The notes under the pieces: generated by a model
What the model saw: only the letters and a program-made list of their open reading frames with translations
The model's database searches: none
What the model was told of the DNA's origin: nothing
Shown here: positions 24,058 to 32,733 of the stretch, piece by piece
Numbering within the stretch: the stretch's first letter is position 1
How the letters are laid out: every line of letters begins with the position of its first letter
NCBI RefSeq assembly: GCF_024494575.1
Contig: NZ_JANHDO010000001.1
Span: 868,001-932,000, forward strand
DNA length: 64,000 nucleotides
Direction: 5' to 3'
DNA from: Halorubrum salinum
GTDB lineage: Archaea > Halobacteriota > Halobacteria > Halobacteriales > Haloferacaceae
Program-made: the position numbers and the translations under genes

Positions 24058-25431
24058 ATGCTGTCTCGACAGTTCGTCCGGGAGAACCCCGAGGTCGTCC
24101 GCGAGGCGCTCGACAACAAGGGCGTCGACGTGGACTTGGACCGAATACTCGATGTCGACGAGGAGTGGCGAGAGCTGAAAGGGCGCGGCGACGACCTGCG
24201 CCACGAGCGCAACGAGGTCTCCTCGACGATCGGCGAACTGAAACAGGCCGGCGACGAGGAGGCGGCCCAAGAGGCTATCGAGCGCTCACAGGACCTCAAA
24301 GCGGAGCTACAGGCGATAGAAGAGCGCGCCGACGAGCTTGAGGCCGAACTGGAAGAGGCCCTGCTCGAACTCCCGCAGGTTCCCCAAGAGGACGTGCCGG
24401 TCGGCGCCGACGAGTCCGAGAACGTCGAGGTGCGCCGCGAGGGGTTCGACGACCTGCGGAGCCTCCCGGACGCGGTCGACCCGCACTACGACCTCGGCGA
24501 GGAGCTCGAGATCCTCGACTTCGAGCGCGGCGCGAAGGTCGCCGGCGGCGGCTTCTACGTCGCGAAGGGCGACGGCGCGCGCCTCGAACACGCCCTGATC
24601 CAGTTCATGCTCGACGTGCACCGCGAGCAGGGGTACGAGGACGTGTTCCCGCCGATACCCGTCAACTCCGCGTCGATGCGGGGCACCGGCCAGCTGCCGA
24701 AGTTCACCGAGGACGCCTACCGCGTCGAGGGGACGAACGCCGAGGAGTACGACGACGACGACCTCTGGCTGCTCCCGACCGCGGAGGTCCCCGTGACGAA
24801 CCTCCACCGCGACGAGATCCTGCTCGGCGAGGACCTGCCGCTCAAATATCAGGCGTACACGCCGAACTTCAGACAGGAGGCCGGCGAGCACGGGACAGAG
24901 ACTCGCGGGATCGTCCGCGTCCACCAGTTCAACAAGGTGGAGATGGTGAACTTCGTCCGCCCCGAGGAGAGCGACGAGCGCTTCCACGGGCTCGTCGACG
25001 AGGCCGAGGAAGTGCTCCGTCGTCTGGAGCTACCGTACCGCATTCTGGAGATGTGTACCGGCGACCTGGGGTTCACGCAGGCGAAGAAATACGACATCGA
25101 GGTGTGGGCCCCGGCCGACGACATGGACGAGGGCCCCGAGGCGGGCGGTCGCTGGCTGGAGGTCTCCTCAGTCTCCAACTTCGAGGACTTCCAGGCGCGC
25201 CGCGCGCAGATCCGGTACCGCGAGGAGCACCACGAGTCCGCGGAGTTCCTCCACACGCTCAACGGCTCGGGGCTCGCGGTCCCGCGGATCGTCGTCGCGA
25301 TCTTGGAGTACTACCAGAACGACGACGGGACCGTCACGGTCCCCGAAGCGCTACGGCCGTACATGGGCGGGACAGAACGCATCGAGGGACACGACCCCGT
25401 CGGCGAGTCGAAACTGGGCGACGGCGCGTGA
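24058..25431 (+). CDS. serS: seryl-tRNA synthetase
   Basis: Charges tRNA-Ser. The 457 residues are of the common class II type, not the methanogen type. An N-terminal antiparallel coiled-coil arm (about 30-105) binds the long variable arm of tRNA. The catalytic core shows motif 2 (N-F-R-Q-E-A-G ... R-G-I-V-R-V-H-Q-F), L-P-T-A-E-V-P-V-T, and motif 3 near the end (N-G-S-G-L-A-V-P-R). Length and order are normal. Single-gene transcript. Confidence 0.96.
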   Translation: MLSRQFVRENPEVVREALDNKGVDVDLDRILDVDEEWRELKGRGDDLRHERNEVSSTIGELKQAGDEEAAQEAIERSQDLKAELQAIEERADELEAELEEALLELPQVPQEDVPVGADESENVEVRREGFDDLRSLPDAVDPHYDLGEELEILDFERGAKVAGGGFYVAKGDGARLEHALIQFMLDVHREQGYEDVFPPIPVNSASMRGTGQLPKFTEDAYRVEGTNAEEYDDDDLWLLPTAEVPVTNLHRDEILLGEDLPLKYQAYTPNFRQEAGEHGTETRGIVRVHQFNKVEMVNFVRPEESDERFHGLVDEAEEVLRRLELPYRILEMCTGDLGFTQAKKYDIEVWAPADDMDEGPEAGGRWLEVSSVSNFEDFQARRAQIRYREEHHESAEFLHTLNGSGLAVPRIVVAILEYYQNDDGTVTVPEALRPYMGGTERIEGHDPVGESKLGDGA

Positions 25432-25474
25432 CGACAGCGGCGGCGACCGCCGACGTCTCGGCCGCGACGGCCGG

Positions 25475-25684
25475 TCAGTCCGCGTCTGCGGGCACGCCGA
25501 GTTCCCCCTTCCACGTATAAAACGCGATCACGACCGACGCCATGACGAAGCCGGTTCCGACGCCGAGGAGGATGCTCCCGCCGGTGGCGTACGAGACGGC
25601 CGCGAACACCGCACAGAACGCCACGAGGTACACGGCCGACTGACGGGCCGCAATCGACCGGTCGAACGTCTCGGGCAACACCAT
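25475..25684 (-). CDS. small two-helix membrane protein
   Basis: Unrecognised, 69 residues with helices at about 17-34 and 38-58, a short turn between them, and an acidic C-terminus. Convergent with serS 44 bases away. Starting M-V-L-P-E-T-F-D-R-S, it is of a size and kind common in haloarchaea. No function can be assigned. Confidence 0.7.
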   Translation of the reverse strand: MVLPETFDRSIAARQSAVYLVAFCAVFAAVSYATGGSILLGVGTGFVMASVVIAFYTWKGELGVPADAD

Positions 25685-25755
25685 GCGCGAAGCTTGATCC
25701 GTTTCTGTATAGCTCTTTCCTCTCTAGACAGCAGCCAGCGCGGCCGACGTAATCC

Positions 25756-25819
25756 CGCCATCGACGCGACTCCGCCATCGACGCGACTCCGCCATCGACG
25801 CGACTCCGCCATCGACGCG
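25756..25819. repeat. 17-bp tandem repeat, 3.8 copies
   Basis: Three perfect copies of CGCCATCGACGCGACTC (25756-25806) plus 13 bases of a fourth. No spacers, so not a CRISPR array. It lies in the 195-base gap between two minus-strand genes, downstream of the LURP-one gene and upstream of the 69-residue protein. Likely a slippage-generated minisatellite. Confidence 0.9.
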
Positions 25820-25879
25820 GCGGACGACGAGGACCGAGCGCCCACGGCGGGCGTACGCCGACCGACTCCGGCGGGCGAC

Positions 25880-26482
25880 CTACTTGTTCTCTAGGGCGTC
25901 GAGGATGCACGCGGCGGCGACGACGGCCTCCTTCGGAACGTCGCTCGCGTCGTCGATGGTGACGGTGTAGGCGTCGCGCAGCGAGAACTTCCCCTCGATG
26001 TCGCCGACGTGCCCGCCGTCGGCGTCGAATATCTCGTACTTGTTCGGGACGAGGTTCGCGAGGCCGACGAGGTGCCGGAGCGCCGAGAGCAGCTTGTTCT
26101 TCGATCGGATGGTCGCGAGCGGCGCTCCCGTCTCGGGGTCCCGGACCGTCCAGTTCTCGACGAACAGCGAGAACTCCTCGTCCAAGACGACGACCTCCTC
26201 GCCGGTGCCCGCGTCTCTGATCGCGTAGCTGCCGGCGACGTCCATGATCCCGCCGGCCTTCACGGTAAACGCGTCTTCGCCGTCGCCGGTGACGAACGGG
26301 AACTCCTCTTTCAGCTTGAACATCTTCTGTTTCCCGCGCAAGACGACGTCTCCGGCGCTGTCGCGGACGGCGTACTTGTTTCGGATCGCCGATTGTTTCA
26401 CCTCGTACCGGTCGTCGGCGAGGTCGACCGTGGAGATGTCGTAGGCGTCCGAATCGGACGGGAACACGGAGGACTCTGTCAT
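25880..26482 (-). CDS. LURP-one/Tubby-like (LOR) protein
   Basis: Probable 12-strand beta-barrel of the LURP-one-related superfamily, whose biochemical role in prokaryotes is unknown. The 200 residues show the repeated pattern of this fold: R-N-K-Y-A-V-R-D, V-L-R-G-K-Q-K-M-F-K-L-K, Y-A-I-R-D-A-G-T-G-E-E-V, then W-T-V-R-D-P-E-T-G, with a final hydrophobic helix (V-V-A-A-A-C-I-L-D-A-L) that is the central helix or membrane-associated segment. ATG 26482 is chosen; the longer frame to 26578 is basic and unlike the rest. Confidence 0.82.
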   Translation of the reverse strand: MTESSVFPSDSDAYDISTVDLADDRYEVKQSAIRNKYAVRDSAGDVVLRGKQKMFKLKEEFPFVTGDGEDAFTVKAGGIMDVAGSYAIRDAGTGEEVVVLDEEFSLFVENWTVRDPETGAPLATIRSKNKLLSALRHLVGLANLVPNKYEIFDADGGHVGDIEGKFSLRDAYTVTIDDASDVPKEAVVAAACILDALENK

Positions 26483-26567
26483 GGCCGCGACGACGGCGAG
26501 CGGTTGGAAAAGGCTTCTGCTGGGCTCCGAGTTCGACGCCCGCGGATGCCGCCGCGTTGAGCGCGCG

Positions 26568-27062
26568 TCACCCCTCAACGGCGTCGGTCGTCTCCGTCGC
26601 TCGGCGGCCGCGGCGTCGGTGGCGGACGTACTCCGTCAGGGTCCGGACGAGGCTCGTCACGAGGACTGTGACGCCGAGCCCGGAGAAGACGAACAGGAGA
26701 CCGACCGCCCCCGGACCGGCCATCTGTCCACCAGAGACGACCGCGAACACCGCGACGAACCCCACCGTCGCGAGGATTGCGACCGCGGCTTCGAGGAGTC
26801 GAGCGCCCGTGTACGCCGGGTCGGCCGAGAGGCGGTCGCCCATCGGTTCGTCGGCGCGGCGGACCCGAACGGCCGCGAGGAGCGTTTCGACCGCGACCAC
26901 GAGCGCCAGACAGAGTCCGACGAACGAGACGAGAAGCAGCGCCGTGAGCTGCTGATCGGGGACGAGCCGTGCGAAACCGAGCCCCCCGAATCCGAGCGTG
27001 CCGAGGGTCACGACGGTTTTGCCGGCCTGGAGGGGACGAGAGAGCGGGAACGAGCGGGGCAT
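26568..27062 (-). CDS. four-helix membrane protein, unknown
   Basis: Unrecognised 164-residue protein with hydrophobic segments at about 18-36, 42-62, 85-110 and 115-138, and a basic C-terminal tail (V-R-H-R-R-R-G-R-R-A). No recognisable motif. It sits upstream of the LURP-one gene on the same strand with 85 bases between them. Confidence 0.72.
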   Translation of the reverse strand: MPRSFPLSRPLQAGKTVVTLGTLGFGGLGFARLVPDQQLTALLLVSFVGLCLALVVAVETLLAAVRVRRADEPMGDRLSADPAYTGARLLEAAVAILATVGFVAVFAVVSGGQMAGPGAVGLLFVFSGLGVTVLVTSLVRTLTEYVRHRRRGRRATETTDAVEG

Positions 27063-27135
27063 GCCAGCCGAAACGTGTCCGCGTCTCGGTATAACGGTTT
27101 ATGCCGAGAGCCGTCTCGCCGCCCGACCGCTCGAC

Positions 27136-28338
27136 TCACGGCGTCAGCCGACCGATCGAGAGCCACTCCACGTCGGCGTCGGCGATGTCGTTTCCGTCTC
27201 TCCTTCCGTCTCCGTTCCCGTTCTCGTCTCCGTTTCTGCTTCCGTCGATGCCGCCGCCCTCCACCGCCGTCAGCGCGAACACCATCTCCTTGCGGACGCC
27301 GCCGGCGAGCCGCACGTCGAGCGAGAGCTCGCGCGGCGAGAACCGGTGGTCCGGCTCGACGACGCGCACGAGGTGTTCGGAGTGCGGGAGGTCGTCGACG
27401 CTCTCCACGTCCAGATAGGTCCGGAAGTCGGCCCCGAACTTGAACCCGGTCTTCGGGACCGCGTCGGCCCCGCGCAGGGACCGGTAGACCGCGAGCCGGC
27501 GGTCGAACCGCGCGCCCTCAACGTCGCGGCCGCGCGCGACGACGGCGGCCGCCGGGTCGTCCGGGACCGGTTGGGGCGTGTCGCTGCCGGCGGCGTCGAC
27601 GGACGCCGACAGCACCAGGCGGTCGTCGGCCGCCAGCGCAGCGGCCTCGACGAGCGATAACTGGAGCGCGCCGTCCACCGCGGCCGCGCGGCCCGTGAGC
27701 GGCTGGCCGTAGAAGCCGCGCTCGTAGAGGTCAGCGGGCGCGTCCCAGACGACGACGCGGTCGGCGAGAAGCACGCCGGTCACTCGCTCCGGCGGCTCGT
27801 ACGCCGTCTCGCCTTCGATCGCGCCGTCGTCCGCCGCGAAGTAGGTGATGTCCGACTCCTCGTCGACGACCGCGAGGGTGCGCCCCGCGAGCCCCGCCGC
27901 CGGGAGCGACTCGCGCTCGCCGACGACCTGGACGGGGTACTTCACGTCCCCGGTGTCGGGCGTCGATCCGCGCTCGTAGGCGACGAAGTCGACCGCGTCG
28001 GCGACGGCGGCGTCCCCCCCGGGCCACGGCTCGCGGGCGGGCGAGAGGTAGAAGCCGCGGTCGCGGAGGTCGGCGTAGACGAGATACCGCACCGCGAACC
28101 GATCGGCGGCGGCCGCGCTCTCGACGAAGAAGCGCTCGAAGCCGACGGAGTCTCCGCCTTCGGTGAGCGAGATCCCGGACAGGTCGCCGCGGAAGAGCAG
28201 GTGAGCGGCCTCGACGCGCGAGAGCGCGATCTCGTCGCCGGAGAGCGGGCGGCCGTACCCCCGAGAGTCGTAGAATCGCTGGCGGGCGTCGCCTCCGACG
28301 TGCACGGACTCGCCGCGGAGATGCCCCGTGGGTTGCAT
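27136..28338 (-). CDS. endA: tRNA-splicing endonuclease EndA (fused haloarchaeal form)
   Basis: Cuts introns at bulge-helix-bulge motifs in tRNA and rRNA precursors. The 400-residue protein is a tandem fusion: an N-terminal repeat (R-F-Y-D-S-R-G-Y-G, R-G-F-Y-L-S-P) and a C-terminal repeat (R-G-F-Y-G-Q-P-L). The catalytic His lies in L-P-H-S-E-H-L-V-R-V and the Lys in G-V-R-K-E-M-V-F-A near the C-terminus; the protein ends V-E-W-L-S-I-G-R-L-T-P as usual. A Gly/Asn/Asp/Arg-rich insertion of about 25 residues separates the Lys strand from that ending. Divergent from the CDC48 gene. Confidence 0.9.
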   Translation of the reverse strand: MQPTGHLRGESVHVGGDARQRFYDSRGYGRPLSGDEIALSRVEAAHLLFRGDLSGISLTEGGDSVGFERFFVESAAAADRFAVRYLVYADLRDRGFYLSPAREPWPGGDAAVADAVDFVAYERGSTPDTGDVKYPVQVVGERESLPAAGLAGRTLAVVDEESDITYFAADDGAIEGETAYEPPERVTGVLLADRVVVWDAPADLYERGFYGQPLTGRAAAVDGALQLSLVEAAALAADDRLVLSASVDAAGSDTPQPVPDDPAAAVVARGRDVEGARFDRRLAVYRSLRGADAVPKTGFKFGADFRTYLDVESVDDLPHSEHLVRVVEPDHRFSPRELSLDVRLAGGVRKEMVFALTAVEGGGIDGSRNGDENGNGDGRRDGNDIADADVEWLSIGRLTP

Positions 28339-28377
28339 GCTCGACAGCGGGAGCGGCTGAGGGAAGGCGGTTGCGGT

Positions 28378-28440
28378 CGGCGGTCTGCGGTCGGCGCTCG
28401 GCGGTCTGCGGTCGGCAGTCTGGGGTCTGCGGTCGACCCC
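28378..28440. repeat. 21-bp tandem repeat between endA and the CDC48 gene
   Basis: Unit 1 (28378-28398) CGGCGGTCTGCGGTCGGCGCT, unit 2 differs at two bases near its end, unit 3 (28420-28440) is degenerate. The array occupies the divergent promoter region of two core genes. Confidence 0.85.
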
Positions 28441-28480
28441 ACCGGACAGAGATAAGGGTGCGGCGGCCGCACCGACTGGT

Positions 28481-30760
28481 ATGAACGAGACAGCCGGCCT
28501 CCGGCTCACGGTCCGCGCGGCCGAGAAGCGCGACGCGGGCCGGGGGATCGCTCGGCTCCCTGAGTCCGCCCGGCAGCGGCTCGGCCTCCTCAGCGGCGAC
28601 ACCGTCGAGATACGCGGCGACCGCACCGCCGTCGCGAAGGTGTGGCCCGGCGGCCCGGACGCCGCCGACGGCTCCGTCCTCATCGACGCCGACACCCGGG
28701 CGAACGCGGGCGTGAAGGTCGGCGACACCGTCACCGTCGGAGCGGTCGACGTCGAGGACGCCCGGCGCGTCGTGCTCGCCGCGCCCGCCGAACTCGCCGA
28801 GGTCGACGTGCGCCGCGAGGTCGTCGAGCGCGCGCTCGCCCGGGACCTTCGCGACCGACCCGTCACCGAAGACGAGGCCGTCCACGTCGAGCGACTCGGC
28901 GGGATACGGTTCGTCGTCGCCGAGACGGAGCCGGCGGGCACGGTCCGCGTCACGGACCGCACTACGGTGTCGGTGTCGTACGGCGAGGGCGGAGTCGACG
29001 GAGCCGCGGACGGCGAGTCCGACGCGGACGGCGCCGGCCGAGGGACCGGCGACGCGTCCGCCGGAGCCGACCGCCCCGGCGACTCCCGCGATCGGGCCGC
29101 CCCATCCGGGAGCGACCGCCGACCCGGGAAAGCCGATACCGCCCCCCCTGAGAAGCACGCGGCCGGTGCGACCTACGAGGACATCGGCGGACTCGACGAG
29201 GAGCTTGAGTTGGTCCGCGAGACGATCGAACTGCCGCTCTCGGAGCCGGAGGTGTTCACTCGGCTCGGCGTCGACCCGCCGAAGGGCGTCCTGTTACACG
29301 GCCCGCCGGGCACCGGAAAGACGCTCATCGCGCGCGCGGTGGCCAACGAGGTCGACGCGACGTTCATCACGGTCGACGGCCCGGAGATCATGTCGAAGTA
29401 CAAAGGCGAGTCGGAGGAGCGGCTTCGCGAGGTGTTCGAGCGCGCGAGCGAGGACGCGCCGGCGATCGTCTTCTTCGACGAGATCGACTCGATCGCGGGG
29501 AAACGCGACGACGGGGGCGACGTGGAGAACCGCGTCGTCGGGCAGCTGCTCTCGCTCATGGACGGGCTCGACGCCCGCGGCGACGTGATTGTCATCGGCG
29601 CGACGAACCGCGTCGACACGCTCGACCCCGCGCTCCGTCGCGGCGGGCGGTTCGACCGCGAGATCGAGGTCGGCGTCCCCGGCGAGAGCGGACGCCGACA
29701 GATACTCGACGTCCACACTCGCCGGATGCCGCTCGCGGACGACGTGGACTTAGACCGGATCGCGAGCCGGACGCACGGCTTCGTGGGTGCCGACATCGAG
29801 GGGCTCGCCCAGGAGGCGGCGATGACCGCGCTTCGGCGCGCCCGGACGACCGACGCGGCCGCGCTCGACGACGTGACCGTGACGAAGGCGGACTTCGAGG
29901 CGGCCCACTCCGCAGTCGAGCCGAGCGCGATGCGCGAGTACGTCGCCGAACAGCCGACCACCGACTTCGCCGACGTGGGCGGGCTCGACGAGGCCAAAGA
30001 GAAGCTGGAGCGCGCGGTGACGTGGCCGCTCTCGTACGGTCCGCTGTTCGAGGCGGCCGACGCCGCCCCCCCGACGGGCGTCCTGTTACACGGCCCGCCG
30101 GGCACCGGGAAGACGCTTCTCGCGCGTGCTATCGCGGGCGAGAGCGGCGTCAACTTCATTCAGGTCGCCGGGCCCGAACTGCTCGACCGGTACGTCGGCG
30201 AGTCCGAGAAGGCGGTCCGCGAGCTGTTCGACCGCGCGCGACAGGCGGCTCCGGCGATCGTCTTCTTCGACGAGATCGACGCGATCGCGGCCGACCGCGA
30301 CGGCTCCGGCGGCGACGGCTCCGGCGTCGGCGAGCGCGTCGTCTCACAGCTCCTCACCGAACTGGATCGCGCGGGAGACAACCCGAACCTCGTCGTGCTC
30401 GCGGCGACGAACCGGCGGAACGCGCTCGATCCCGCGCTCCTCCGACCGGGGCGGCTGGAGACGCACGTCGAGGTCCCCGCCCCGGACCGCGACGCGCGGC
30501 GGAAGATACTGTCGGTTCACACGGACGCGAAGCCGCTCACCGACGGCGTCGACCTCGACGCGCTCGCCGACGAGACGGAGGGGTATTCCGGCGCGGAGAT
30601 CGCGGCGCTGTGTCGCGAGGCGGCGCTCGTCGCCATCGAGCGCGTCGCCGACGAGCACGGCGCGGCCGCGAACGACCACGCCGACGACGTCGCGATCACG
30701 CGGGCGGACTTCGACGCCGCGCTGGCGTCGGTCCGCCCGGCCGACGGCACGCGGTCGTGA
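28481..30760 (+). CDS. CDC48/VCP-type AAA+ ATPase
   Basis: Hexameric unfoldase that can feed the 20S proteasome. The 759 residues comprise an N-domain (double-psi barrel plus CDC48_2, about 1-170), an acidic Gly-rich linker (about 170-225), and two AAA domains. D1: Walker A G-P-P-G-T-G-K-T near 273, Walker [10 protein letters not shown], arginine-finger region near 385. D2: Walker A near 543, Walker [10 protein letters not shown], pore region near 575. Haloarchaea carry several paralogues; the long linker and short C-terminal tail suggest a lineage variant, not the most conserved copy. Confidence 0.93.
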   Translation: MNETAGLRLTVRAAEKRDAGRGIARLPESARQRLGLLSGDTVEIRGDRTAVAKVWPGGPDAADGSVLIDADTRANAGVKVGDTVTVGAVDVEDARRVVLAAPAELAEVDVRREVVERALARDLRDRPVTEDEAVHVERLGGIRFVVAETEPAGTVRVTDRTTVSVSYGEGGVDGAADGESDADGAGRGTGDASAGADRPGDSRDRAAPSGSDRRPGKADTAPPEKHAAGATYEDIGGLDEELELVRETIELPLSEPEVFTRLGVDPPKGVLLHGPPGTGKTLIARAVANEVDATFITVDGPEIMSKYKGESEERLREVFERASEDAPAIVFFDEIDSIAGKRDDGGDVENRVVGQLLSLMDGLDARGDVIVIGATNRVDTLDPALRRGGRFDREIEVGVPGESGRRQILDVHTRRMPLADDVDLDRIASRTHGFVGADIEGLAQEAAMTALRRARTTDAAALDDVTVTKADFEAAHSAVEPSAMREYVAEQPTTDFADVGGLDEAKEKLERAVTWPLSYGPLFEAADAAPPTGVLLHGPPGTGKTLLARAIAGESGVNFIQVAGPELLDRYVGESEKAVRELFDRARQAAPAIVFFDEIDAIAADRDGSGGDGSGVGERVVSQLLTELDRAGDNPNLVVLAATNRRNALDPALLRPGRLETHVEVPAPDRDARRKILSVHTDAKPLTDGVDLDALADETEGYSGAEIAALCREAALVAIERVADEHGAAANDHADDVAITRADFDAALASVRPADGTRS

Positions 30761-30870
30761 GCGACGCCGACTCGACCGCTGCCGCCGCGCCGCTGTGACG
30801 GCCCCCGTCACTACCGTCAAACCGTCCCGGTACCGGCGGGGTTTTTCGTCGCCGAGGCGCAGTGACGTGT

Positions 30871-31626
30871 ATGGAGCTGTTCGCGGTGCCCGACCTCCCG
30901 GAGATCCGGGAGGGTGACGACCTCGCGGCCATGATCGGCGAGCGCGTCGACCTCCGTGAAGACGACGTGGTCGTCGTCGCCAGCACCGTCGTCTCCAAGG
31001 CCGAAGGTCGCGTCTTCGACCTCGAAGACTTCCCTCCGAGCCCGCGGGCGACCGAGGTGGCCGACCGGCTCGCAGAGATCGCCGGCGAGGAGAGAGACCC
31101 GCGGTTCGCGCAGGCCGTCATCGAGGAGTCGACGGAGCTGATCATGGAGTCCCCGTTCCTCCTCACGGCGACCCGGTTCGGTCACGTCGGCGTCAACGCC
31201 GGCATCGACCGGTCGAACGTCCCCGACGGCGACCTGCTTCTCCTCCCCGAGCGCCCCTCGGAGAGCGCGGCGCGGATCCGCGAGGGGCTGGCGGCCGACC
31301 GCGTGGTCGTCAGCGACACCTGCGGTCGGCCGTTCCGCCACGGCCAGCGCGGCGTCGCGATCGGCTGGGCGGGGCTGCCGGCGAGCCGCGACTGGCGCGG
31401 CGAGCGCGACCGCGACGGCCGCGAGATGGGCGTCACCGTCCAGAACGTGATCGACGAGCTGGCCGCGGCCGCCAACCTCGTCGCCGGCGAGGGCGCGGGC
31501 GGCACCCCGGTCGTCGTCGTCCGCGACTGGGCGTTCGGCGACCACGACGGCTCGGAGAGCCACTTCCGCGAGGTCGAGGGCGACTTCGTCCGGCAGGCGC
31601 TTCGCGAGTGGCAGTTTCAGGCGTAA
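30871..31626 (+). CDS. cofE: coenzyme F420-0:L-glutamate ligase
   Basis: Adds glutamates to F420-0. The 251 residues start M-E-L-F-A-V-P-D-L-P-E-I and contain V-V-A-S-T-V-V-S-K-A-E-G (metal/GTP-binding region), V-G-V-N-A-G-I-D-R-S-N-V, S-D-T-C-G-R-P-F-R, and the typical G-V-A-I-G-W-A-G-L-P. All are CofE family features. It ends 9 bases before an F420-dependent reductase gene, so cofactor synthesis and use are in one operon. Confidence 0.93.
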   Translation: MELFAVPDLPEIREGDDLAAMIGERVDLREDDVVVVASTVVSKAEGRVFDLEDFPPSPRATEVADRLAEIAGEERDPRFAQAVIEESTELIMESPFLLTATRFGHVGVNAGIDRSNVPDGDLLLLPERPSESAARIREGLAADRVVVSDTCGRPFRHGQRGVAIGWAGLPASRDWRGERDRDGREMGVTVQNVIDELAAAANLVAGEGAGGTPVVVVRDWAFGDHDGSESHFREVEGDFVRQALREWQFQA

Positions 31627-31635
31627 TCACCAACC

Positions 31636-32619
31636 ATGCTCGGAATCGAACTCACCCCCGAACACGACCTGCATCGCCTCGTCGACCTCGGCGTCCGCGC
31701 CGAGGCGGCCGGCTACGACGCCGTTTACTCGACGTGTCACTACAACAACCGCGACCCGTGGGCGTTCCTCTCGCAGCTCGCGACGGCCACGGAGACCGTC
31801 CGGCTCGGGCCGGGCGTCGCCAACCCCTACGAGACGCACCCCGTCACGCTCGCCTCGCGGGTCGCCACCCTCGACGAGCTCTCGGAGGGACGCGCCGTGT
31901 TCGGCCTCGGCCCCGGCGACCCCTCGACGCTGCGGAACCTCGGGCTCGAAGATCAGCGCGGGCTCCGCCCCGTGTTGGAGGCGTTCAAGACGGCCCAGCG
32001 GCTGTGGGCCGGCGAGCGCGTCGACCACGACGGGACCTTCGACGCGAGCGAGGCCGGGCTCAACTACGAGCCGCCGCAGGGCGCGTCGATTCCGGTCCAC
32101 GTCGGCGGCGAGGGGCCGCACATGTGCCGGATGGCGGCGAAACACGCCGACGGCCTGCTGTACAACGGCTCGCACCCGAAGGATCTGGCGTGGGCCCGCG
32201 ATCAGGTCGACGACGGACTCGACGACCGCCCGGAGAGCCGCGGCGAGTTCGACCTGATCGCGTACGCCGCGGTCTCTATCGACGAGGACGGCGCAGCCGC
32301 TCGCGAGGCCGCCCGGCCGCCGGTCGCGTTCATCGCCGGCGGCGCGGCTCCGCCCGTGCTGGACCGTCACGACATCGACGCCGACGCCGCCGCGGAGATC
32401 GGCGAGCACGTCTCCGCGGGCGAGTTCTCCGCCGCCTTCGAGCGCGTGACGCCCGCGATGATCGACGCGTTCTGTCTGGCCGGCACCCCCGAGACCGTCC
32501 GCGAGCGCGCCGAGTCGCTCGCCGAGCACGCGGACGGCCTCGTCGTCGGGTCGCCGCTCGGCCCCGACCTGGAGGCCGCCGTCGACCTTGCCGCCGAGGC
32601 GGTCGACGGGGCGTTCTGA
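31636..32619 (+). CDS. mer: F420-dependent reductase (Mer-like, luciferase family)
   Basis: TIM-barrel flavin-type enzyme using F420. The 327 residues start G-I-E-L-T-P-E-H and have the family's Y-S-T-C-H-Y-N-N-R-D-P region, G-P-G-V-A-N-P-Y-E-T-H-P, G-L-G-P-G-D and V-H-V-G-G-E-G-P motifs. It is closest in pattern to 5,10-methylenetetrahydromethanopterin reductase; haloarchaea lack methanogenesis, so a folate-linked role is inferred. Nine bases downstream of cofE. Confidence 0.88.
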   Translation: MLGIELTPEHDLHRLVDLGVRAEAAGYDAVYSTCHYNNRDPWAFLSQLATATETVRLGPGVANPYETHPVTLASRVATLDELSEGRAVFGLGPGDPSTLRNLGLEDQRGLRPVLEAFKTAQRLWAGERVDHDGTFDASEAGLNYEPPQGASIPVHVGGEGPHMCRMAAKHADGLLYNGSHPKDLAWARDQVDDGLDDRPESRGEFDLIAYAAVSIDEDGAAAREAARPPVAFIAGGAAPPVLDRHDIDADAAAEIGEHVSAGEFSAAFERVTPAMIDAFCLAGTPETVRERAESLAEHADGLVVGSPLGPDLEAAVDLAAEAVDGAF

Positions 32620-32733
32620 CCGTCTCAGCCTATCGATCGCGCACCCGGGAGGATTCTCACCGCGTAGGAATCGAGAATCGATCCTGAGAACTCCGCCACG
32701 ACATTCATTACCCGCGTTCGCGGAGCCTCCGGT

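Noticed and set aside
25756..25819. CRISPR array
   Set aside because: The repeats are directly adjacent, 17 bases long, without spacers or cas genes.
27136..28962. 608-residue version of EndA
   Set aside because: Sequence beyond 28338 is Ser/Arg/Thr-rich shadow of the divergent CDC48 gene and lacks EndA features.
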